DNA of 64,000 nucleotides, taken from assembly GCF_905163445.1 (NCBI RefSeq), contig NC_053184.1:3596001-3660000 (forward strand), given 5' to 3'. Shown one piece after another: positions 57,046 through 64,000 of this stretch. A program made the position numbers and the translations under genes. Numbering within the stretch: the stretch's first letter is position 1; every line of letters begins with the position of its first letter. Under the pieces are notes generated by a model, which was not told the origin of the DNA, searched no databases, and saw only the letters and a program-made list of their open reading frames with translations. The DNA is from Pararge aegeria (lineage: Eukaryota > Arthropoda > Insecta > Lepidoptera > Nymphalidae).

Positions 57046-57591
57046 AATAGTCGTTGGAATTTTGAACTATAAAAAAATACTTTGAACGTTTGTTAAAATA
57101 AGGAATGAGAGACAAGTGTGAGAATTGTATGTATGAATGTATTCAAGTGTATTTCCATGAGCACCGTGATTAGCTCAGGTAACTATTGTATAATTAACCA
57201 TGTATACTGTTGTTACTCGCAAATTCATATTTTTAATACATACCCTACAAACCCAAAAAAAAAACACTTTTATATAAAAAGTATTGTGGCTATTTACCAA
57301 GCGTTTTTTTCGAAATTCGAATGTTTAGTTAATGATGGTAAACCTCATCTCATCGCTAAAAAAAACACGTCCGCACGTTGTCACGCCCCATGGCAAACTA
57401 GCAAATTGATTAAGGTGACAACTACGCTATAGGCAGTAGATATACCTCCTACTTGATATTTTCATCGCTTCGCGTCTCCTTGCATTATTGTGTCTGTCGC
57501 TCACCTAACCCCACCTACAAAATAGCGCAAATATACGCATAAAAGTCACATCGTCGGAAAAAAAAACATTACTTTTATCACTACAATCTCA

Positions 57592-57654
57592 CTTTCAATT
57601 TATATTATATTTGCCATATTCAGATAATATGCCAAATATAATATAAATTGAAAG
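57592..57654. repeat. 29-bp hairpin with one mismatch
   Basis: 57592-57620 pairs with 57626-57654 with a single C/C mismatch, loop CAGAT. The outer 22 bp are perfect (CTTTCAATTTATATTATATT...). Confidence 0.9.
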
Positions 57655-58817
57655 CTATGTTTCCAAAAGGAGCTCTCAACTTAAATAAAAAACTGCAGTA
57701 ACAAAACATCTCGTCATTTCACCAACGTGTCTGTGATGCCATCCCTAGAAAAATGATCAGTCAAATACAGTTTTCACACACGGAGCAATCCGTTTCAAGC
57801 GAAGAAAATTTCGGATAAAAGCGTGCAATCTGGCGCGCCTTTACCTGCAAGTACACTCGCGTAAGTTGTGCAAACTCTACCGAGCTACTGGTGCAAGTTT
57901 ACTGCACATGTTTATGCATAAGTTACTGGGCCAATCGACTAGCACGGGCTTTTTGCGATGCCACGCCCTATTGCAAACGAGTTATATCCTCCGATTGAAC
58001 GTTTGTGAAGGGCAGTTATGAAGTGATAGCCTGCTGCGTATTGCGTGTATTAAATCGCTGCGACAGATTGCCCGTGAGCCGCTCAAAATAAGCATTTTAG
58101 AAAAACTACCAAAACGCAGAACTAAGAGCGCTATTTTTACTTGACCTACAATAATTATTTCGCAACCTCGCCCTATATCCGTAAACAGAGTTAACCACGT
58201 TAACCTTAGAGTCCCACGTTAATATGAGGCCCTCAACCCTTTTAGAAGTACTTTTTATTTCAATATTCACTGAAATTTGCTATTTATATTAAAAATTATA
58301 CGTTCGCGCGGGGTCCACATTACGTTTAATTTGCTCGTTTTGGCAAGTTTGCACCTGCGGCCTGCGGTCTGAGAGGCGGTGAACTATGATTTCAAAGTGT
58401 TAATACGGCCTAAGCCGTTTGGTGGCGGCAGTGCTGTGTGGCAAATTCGAATAAAGGAAAATGTCAGAGAGCGAGAAGCAGCGTCTTTATGCTACTTCTT
58501 ATATCTACTGCAATCACCGACCGTTCGTCCGTCTAGCGTATTGATTAATGGCAAACCCTCCCGTTGGGAGAGGACTTTAGTCTTATTAAGATACGGCCAA
58601 ATTTTGTCAAAACAATGCACGACACAGTACGAATAATCTAAAAATTATTACGTCTCCCATATAAACGCTTTATCGCATATTCTTATTAAAGCTTCGAATG
58701 TTCAATTTCATATGATGAATTAATTGATTATATTTTATTGCCTATTGTCTAATATTTAAGACCAATGACGTTCATTTTACTTAACAAGACTTTATGACAT
58801 GCTGGCTTCTTATGAAG
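57655..58817. other. Unique GC-richer intronic block
   Basis: From about 57700 to 58380 the text is less AT-rich (GTGCAATCTGGCGCGCCTTT, CTGCGTATTGCGTGTATTAA, CGTTCGCGCGGGGTCCACAT) and matches no repeat in the window. An 85-codon frame at 58379-58636 has no known motif. A regulatory element or ancient transposon is possible. Confidence 0.35.
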
Positions 58818-58881
58818 AAGATTTTGTCAGCTTGCCTACTTAACCCATATCTGTGTTAAGTAGGCAAGCTGACAAAATCTT
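58818..58881. repeat. 27-bp perfect hairpin
   Basis: 58818-58844 (AAGATTTTGTCAGCTTGCCT...) pairs exactly with 58855-58881; loop of 10 bases. No recognised repeat on either side. Confidence 0.9.
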
Positions 58882-59814
58882 AAGAGTAGGGCGTAGCGTA
58901 TTTATTACAGGATTACTATATTGGGGATTATCTAGATTTATGTTTAATCATTATGTACACATAATGTTTAAACAAAATGAACATTTCAAATATTGTATTG
59001 AATTACTCATCGTTAATTGCTTAAAATATCAGAAACAAATTATAAAAAAAATATGCCAATGACGCAGTTAACATTTTAATTACAGTAATTTATTGGACTC
59101 GCTTAAATAACGCAAATATAAGATTGATTTTGAGGTTTGCATTCACCTGCTCTCGGTCTACCGGCAACGAGCTGTTACAATGAATTTAAGCCCGGAATTA
59201 TTAAAAACCTTCGCTGAAGAGAATATATTTAAATAAGTACCGTACGTACCGAGCAAGCCAAAATGTTTATTTTGTTTTTATAATCCTGAATATACTTTTT
59301 TAAAACGTATATTTGTATGCATGAATGAGTAACGGGAATAACTCGTAATATGAACTCCGCAGGTAAAAAATAAAATGTTACAAGAGGGAAATTTAGGAAT
59401 CATAACATTTTTATAATAATACAATGAATGGATTGGTAATAAAAATAATGATATTTTAAACCAACTTGCTATTTTCCATTTTCTTTCTACTAGTGACGTT
59501 TTGTTAAAATTATAATTAAAGTCAATTTAAACTACTTAGTATGTTTTTATGCGACTTATACCAGATCAAACCAAATTACAATTCAATATTTTTTTTTGCC
59601 TTCCTTAAAGTTCCACAGTAGCCCTAAGACTAAATAGTAACATTATTTTTACCTAAACTTATGCATTTTTTATCTAAGAATTAGGTCAAATGACTTATCT
59701 TAGGTGTTCATAATATGGGGGGGGGACACTTTGTTCTTGTAATCTGAAAATTGCACTAGCACTACATTACACTAGCTCAAAAGGCTTTTCAGTCTTCTCA
59801 CTTTGTCCGTATTG
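58882..59814. other. Nothing recognised
   Basis: AT-rich; a run of nine G at about 59717-59725 stands out. Confidence 0.45.
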
Positions 59815-59922
59815 TCGAGGAGCTGGATGGTCTTCATGCTTATGTTCATGGGCTTTGGCACACTAATGACATATTATCAAAATTAAGCTTAATTTGCTAT
59901 ACTCCGCGAAAAGCAGGAGAAT
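59815..59922 (+). repeat. Left arm of a 108-bp perfect inverted repeat
   Basis: It is the exact reverse complement of 60079-60186 over 108 bases, starting TCGAGGAGCTGGATGG. The outer 56 bases (to about 59870) lie outside what the 33-kb copy shows as element sequence, so flanking DNA has been duplicated in inverted orientation along with the element end. The spacer is 156 bp and holds the hammerhead-like motif. Confidence 0.9.
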
Positions 59923-60131
59923 CTGTGTGGTGTAACTGTTAACTTAACAATTATTCATTGTAAAGTCAACATCTCCTGAGGATGCTCCGGTTTCGGAGCG
60001 AAACGTGCGTAGAGGGTATATTGCCGAAGATCTGTTTGGTGTGGAGTGTAAGGATTGAAGAAATTATAAATTACACACATTCTCCTGCTTTTCGCGGAGT
60101 ATAGCAAATTAAGCTTAATTTTGATAATATG
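59871..60131 (+). mobile_element. Small non-autonomous Penelope-type (retrozyme-like) element with inverted ends
   Basis: Both ends carry the same sequence in opposite orientation (ATTATCAAAATTAAGCTTAA and onward through CTCCGCGAAAAGCAGGAGAA). Between them lie the hammerhead-like motif and about 50 bases leading to a GATTGAAGAAATT tract. No reverse-transcriptase or GIY-YIG coding sequence is present, so it could move only with help. The inverted repeat continues into the flanks on both sides (see 59815-59922 and 60079-60186). Classification as Penelope-like rests on the hammerhead architecture and inverted-end organisation; it is an inference. A copy in a different arrangement is at 32966-33318. 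Confidence 0.45.
59972..60015 (+). ncRNA. Hammerhead-ribozyme-like motif (type I, minimal) in a Penelope-type element
   Basis: Seen in order: TCTC (stem I), core CTGAGGA at 59976-59982, one extra T, GCTCCG / GTTT / CGGAGC as a perfect 6-bp stem II, GAAA at 60000-60003, a two-base-pair stem III (AC/GT) closing a GTGC loop, A at the position before predicted cleavage (60011), then GAGG, which pairs with TCTC including one wobble. This fits the CUGANGA...GAAA...UH hammerhead core with the tolerated variable base 7. Known: minimal hammerheads with very short stem III, and with an extra base after CUGANGA, are characteristic of Penelope-like retroelements. Inference: a self-cleaving motif in the terminal region of such an element. 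Stem I is short, so activity as a monomer is uncertain. The same 44 nucleotides occur on the other strand at 33091-33134. Confidence 0.55.
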
Positions 60132-60186
60132 TCATTAGTGTGCCAAAGCCCATGAACATAAGCATGAAGACCATCCAGCTCCTCGA
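60079..60186 (-). repeat. Right arm of the 108-bp perfect inverted repeat
   Basis: Exact inverted partner of 59815-59922; it ends CCAGCTCCTCGA. No mismatch was found on comparing the two arms by eye, which implies either recent formation or gene conversion between the arms. Confidence 0.9.
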
Positions 60187-60462
60187 GAGGCTTTTGTTTC
60201 GGGACCACTTAAAAAGAGTGATGGTTAAAAATTCAACTTTTGTATAATAGAGGGGGAAATATCTTTTGAAAGACCTTAAGGATACATTTTTACTCACAGC
60301 ATGTGATTAAAAGACTATAAAAATATTCCTTCTGTATCCGTGCAGGTCATTGAACTCCTATGGAGGGCCGGACATTTCATGATTTTTTGAGTGTGTTTGA
60401 CTGAGCTAATAGATGATTTAAATTTTCTAGCGTCATCTGATGTTAACTAATACAATAAATAA

Positions 60463-60900
60463 AATGTATAAATATACCACGAAAATACACCAGTGGCGTG
60501 GATAGAGGGTATCCAGACGGTAAAAAGTGAAGAAAATCTCCAGTACGAATTAAAAAAAACTTAAGATAGGCATTGTAAGCGTTATAAAAAGCCTACTCAT
60601 AAGCATTTTCAACTCGTACTGGAGATTTTCTTCATTTTATATCATCTGCATACCCTCTATGCACGCCACTGCAATACACACAGAGCCATCTGGTCCCAAA
60701 GTAAAGTGTAGCTTGTGTTATGGGTACTAAGATAACTGATGAATAATTTAATGAATAATATAACTACTTAAATACTTAAACTCCCAGATGATAAAAACAT
60801 TCATGCTCATCACACAAACATTGTCCAGTTGTGGGAATCAAACCCACAGCCTTGGACTCAGAAAGCAGGGTCACGGCCCACTGCGCCAATCGGCCGTCAA
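60463..60900 (-). mobile_element. SINE B split by a hAT MITE
   Basis: The outer parts (AAATATACCACGAAAATACAC, and from 60672 CAATACACACAGAGCCATCT through GTGGGAATCAAACCCACAG to CCACTGCGCCAATCGG) make a complete minus-strand SINE B. The 60491-60671 MITE interrupts it near its 3' end. Confidence 0.8.
60491..60671. mobile_element. Second hAT-type MITE of the same family, nested in a SINE
   Basis: About 181 bp, starting CAGTGGCGTGGATAGAGGG and ending CCCTCTATGCACGCCACTG. The flanks AAATACAC (60483-60490) and CAATACAC (60672-60679) match at 7 of 8 positions, a slightly decayed target duplication. Internal sequence matches the 19.5-kb copy (GAAGAAAATCTCCAGTACGA near the left and its inverse near the right). 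The insertion splits a SINE B copy at 60463-60900, so it is younger than that SINE. Confidence 0.8.
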
Positions 60901-60994
60901 AACGAACGATGGACATCTGCAGCACTAGAGAACCACCAATGCGTTGCCAGCTTTTAAGGGATTCGTTTATCCCCCTTGAATAGTCCTTTTTTAG

Positions 60995-61205
60995 TCCTAG
61001 CAGAGTTGTTGTGACAGTCATCCAGGGAATTACTATCGCCATGCTTATTTCTGACGTCAAGTAGCAGTGTTCATGTCTGAAGAGCGTGGTTGCCGGTATA
61101 GTTACAAAGGCTTTAAACCTACGGATTAGGTTGATGGACACAAACAAGGTGGCACGTTGCAAGACCTGTTCCTTGCATTCCCTGCGAAGTTTTGCTCACA
61201 GGTAA
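60995..61205 (+). repeat. Repeat E, near full length
   Basis: CGCCATGCTTATTTCTGACG, GAGCGTGGTTGCCGGTATAG, GTGGCACGTTGCAAGACCTG. It is next to the split SINE B. Confidence 0.6.
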
Positions 61206-63487
61206 TTATTAGTTAATATACATGAAGAATATCCCAAAATCATAGTCCTGCGTAACGCATTACATTATCTCTGAAAGATTTCCGATAGGTTAGAACCGTG
61301 AAACCCTATCCTAAATATGTTTAGATAGACCTAAAGGACCTACTGAAGATCCGGATGCCTACAAACTGTTACTGATACTGATAAGTTTGAACGATTTCAT
61401 ACAAAATGTAGGTAAATTTTCTTTTCGTCACTGTCTGATGGCGTTTGAATACGTTTACTTTGCTTTTGGATGGCAACTAAACACTTTACGGTAACCTAAC
61501 TTGTTCTTGAAAGTTTTCAATAACTTGAGTACTACTTAGTTTTATATCATATCCCATATTAGTTTCAATAAAATAATATAAATATTTTAAGGCTCTTTTA
61601 AGGAGGGTTCCAAACACGCCCTGGTTTAAGTCTTCTTAGACAAAAAACTTAGCTGGGTTTTTATTTTAGCTATGCAGTTATAGCAATTTATACCCAAGCT
61701 TTTTTATCATACATGTAATCCTTAATATTATAATAGTTTTTTTTCTATTAGCTTACGCTTTATATAAACTTTTTTATGAAATGGTATATTCAGGATTATA
61801 TTTCTTTTAAATAATAAGTACCCTTAAATAAATTACTAGCGGTCTTATTACTTTTGCCATATATATTTTTTTTCTTTTGCTTGTTGGTTTCTTCAATTAT
61901 TTCAAAGTTTGTGCAGTAACGTCTTCTAAATAAATAAAATAAATATTAATTTTGCATAAAGTAGAATTGTACAGTAAACTGCACTACAAGTTTATTTTTA
62001 CTTCTAATATTAATATTGTTCCAGTCCAATTTCTTTTTAAATTTATTATATTTTTATGTACATAAATTTAATTTTCAAATATGTATACTTTGAACAATAC
62101 ACATATATAATGTTATATAATGTTACACACGTGAACAAGATTTAATATGAGTTACATTTTTGTTAAAGAACCTAGAAAATTTTCTTAAGTGAAGTGAATT
62201 TTCTGCAGTGAAGTTTTTAAAGCTTATTAAAGAGTAGGTAGTAGGTAGATAGTTATATCACGCTGGCCTCACCAGCTCATAATATTATCTCGTTAGAGGT
62301 GAGGATTGCCTGGTAATTGGACTGAACTGACCTAATCGTGTGAAAAGGACTTAAGTCGCTTCATACCGTAAACTCTCCTAAGGGTAAATTACATTTATAT
62401 TAAAGCACTTCTCTGTTACATTGCCTGGTTTTTCTCGGACTTCAACTATGGATTGCTACGTCCTGAGTTTAAAATCCAGGTCAGGCTGTTGCTAGAAATA
62501 TTAACTCTTCAAAGAGCTTGTTAAACGGTCTGTTTCCGTTATAATTAAACATGTTAAGATAATAGTTAAAGCCTGATAACCAAAATTGAAGCAGTGTAGT
62601 GTGTCAACGCACTAATTCTCTATACCACATCTAAAGCTGATGCGGAGGATTTACATTGTGATACCTCTTTTTTAGGGTTTCTTATCAAAAGGGATAAATT
62701 TCGCCATATTCTACTCTGTATATATCAAGGATTTGTACCTCAATTTACAAAGATATTTGATTATTAACAATCAATCAATTAAGATTCAAAATGTGTCATA
62801 AATTATTCTTGTTATTTCCAGTGGCGCTCGAAGTTTTAGAAAATAAATATTTATAAGCTATCTTGAAAGCTACGTTTTTTTTTATTTTCGCCCTTAAAGA
62901 AACTGACCCAAAAATTGTGTATTAATTTTTCATGATTAAGGAAGGAGTACCTTATGTATGTGTTCTGCTAGCACTTGACCAGCTTTTTTGACCTCTCAAT
63001 TTATTTGAAGTGGTTGGAAACCTCCGCTACATTGTGTTTTACGAGTTAACGTATCGGGGCTCACACGCGATTTATTTATAAGTAAGATAAGAATGAGAAA
63101 GTATCCTGAATTTTTGCCAACGAAATAATATGAAGAAATATCGCCGACAGCACGCGGAAGAATAAATCATATGAATATGCTGGTAAATAAAGTGTGCTTG
63201 TATTGATATTGAGAGCGTTAGGATAAACTTTGAATTGAATCATGCCGTTAAACTCACTTGAGCTCGAGTGCCTTAGTGATCAATGAAGTGGCTTTGCTGA
63301 GAGTACCTCTTATTGTGTAAATGAGGGGGTCCGTAGTAGAACCAAATTTACCGACACGACCCAATTAATCTTGGAGCTAGAGTTTTGCGAAGCAATAGGT
63401 CGCACGTGGATTTGAAGACAATAGTTTTTATTTCACAGTTTTTAGTCCACGCAGTGTCAGATGATAATTAATATATAGCTAATGGAT
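61206..63487. other. No gene seen
   Basis: Holds the small LINE M piece at 61596-61680; otherwise AT-rich without open frames above 60 codons. Confidence 0.45.
61596..61680 (-). mobile_element. LINE M fragment, minus strand
   Basis: GGAGGGTTCCAAACACGCCC, TGGTTTAAGTCTTCTTAGAC and AGCTGGGTTTTTATTTTAGC are the inverse of LINE M text. Confidence 0.45.
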
Positions 63488-63643
63488 ATTATCATCATAT
63501 CAACCTGTTACCGGCCCAGTACGGGGCACCAATCCGCACTGGGCCGGCGTGGTGGACTACGCCCTTAACCCCATTTCATGGTGGAAGGAGACCCGTGTCC
63601 TGCAGTTGGCCGGTAGTGGGTTAATGTGATGATGATGTAAAAT
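63488..63643 (+). mobile_element. SINE C 3' end in inverted pair
   Basis: The first 41 bases (TATCATCATATCAACCTGTT ... CAGTACGGGGCAC) are the inverted 3' end of the family; from 63529 the sequence continues in sense (CAATCCGCACTGGGCCGGCG) to the normal end (GGTAGTGGGTTAATGTGATG). The two ends can pair. Confidence 0.65.
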
Positions 63644-63779
63644 CCTTAGTTAAGATATAACTTGAGAACCTGTTCGTAGCCTTAAGTTTTTTTTACGGGC
63701 CTGGAGTATGAACCACAAACACTATTCTACATCTTTCAGGTAGGTTTGACTCGATTTTAGTGCAGCGGTATTTATATAT

Positions 63780-64000
63780 ATAACAAGCAGTGTATAATAT
63801 TGTTTATTGTTTATAAATTGCTACATGCACATACATAAGAGACATGACGCCCCGCCGGGGCATTGCAATAAAATTTGTTGAAATTATTTTTATTTCTTTA
63901 CTTAATTTAAATTTTATATCCAAATTAAAATTTATTATTACAATGGATTTAAATATTAAAATATGTCAACTTAGAACTAAAAAAAAAAAAAAAATATTAA
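63780..64000 (+). mobile_element. Repeat H, plus-strand copy reaching the window end
   Basis: TTTATTGTTTATAAATTGCT, AGAGACATGACGCCCCGCCG, TTATATCCAAATTAAAATTT and a terminal A run at about 63980-63994. It matches 37570-37803 inverted. The shared GC palindrome is at 63849-63861. Confidence 0.6.

Noticed and set aside
58818..58881. MicroRNA precursor
   Set aside because: The stem is only 27 bp and perfectly paired, without the bulges and length of a typical precursor; kept only as a hairpin.
60776..61162. 128-codon minus-strand protein
   Set aside because: Its C-terminal part is SINE B and the rest is antisense to a repeat E copy.

Overview
This is AT-rich eukaryotic DNA that reads as arthropod, most likely butterfly or moth (Lepidoptera). 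It has no bacterial-style gene layout: long open frames are absent, and most of the sequence is interspersed repeats separated by low-complexity intronic or intergenic DNA. The lepidopteran call is an inference. It rests on three abundant tRNA-headed SINE families, on LINE tails and pol C-terminal remnants of types familiar from moth and butterfly genomes, on non-autonomous elements that look Helitron-like and hAT-like, and on the single host coding exon.

The one host coding segment I can support is a 151-bp internal exon at 33847-33997 on the plus strand. It has clean AG/GT splice borders and encodes the first half of a V-set immunoglobulin domain of the Sidestep type (Cys, Trp-Tyr, Pro-Val-Tyr). 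Everything else is then most simply read as its flanking introns, at least 33.8 kb upstream and 30 kb downstream, although the window cannot exclude unrelated intergenic DNA at its edges.

Layout. 1-9 kb: LINE tails near 1.7-2.2 kb, SINEs at 4.9, 5.7, 6.8, 7.5 and 8.2 kb, and a GC-rich unexplained ORF at 7.2 kb. 9.6-15 kb: a Helitron-like element, a second copy of the composite repeat seen at 7.5-8.5 kb, a 227-bp tandem array and a full-length SINE. 17-27 kb: LINE pol remnants, an inverted pair of one repeat with a hAT-type MITE nested in one arm, and several hairpins. 27-33 kb: a complex cruciform, a reverse-oriented Helitron-like element, a LINE fragment nested in a SINE and a perfect 28-bp fold-back. 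33-34 kb: a hammerhead-bearing Penelope-type element, then the Sidestep-family exon. 35-47 kb: a repeat mosaic, a TG microsatellite and LINE pol remnants. 47-64 kb: more SINEs, several perfect hairpins, the second hammerhead-bearing element inside a 108-bp perfect inverted repeat, and a second hAT MITE nested in a SINE.

The sites most worth a second look are the identical 44-nt hammerhead-like motifs at 33.1 and 60.0 kb, and a set of perfect or near-perfect short-loop hairpins. Several of those hairpins begin exactly where a known repeat ends, as expected from replication template switching. I see no multi-gene system here. Repeat family letters (A, B, C and so on) are labels for this window only, and all family assignments are from memory without a database search.
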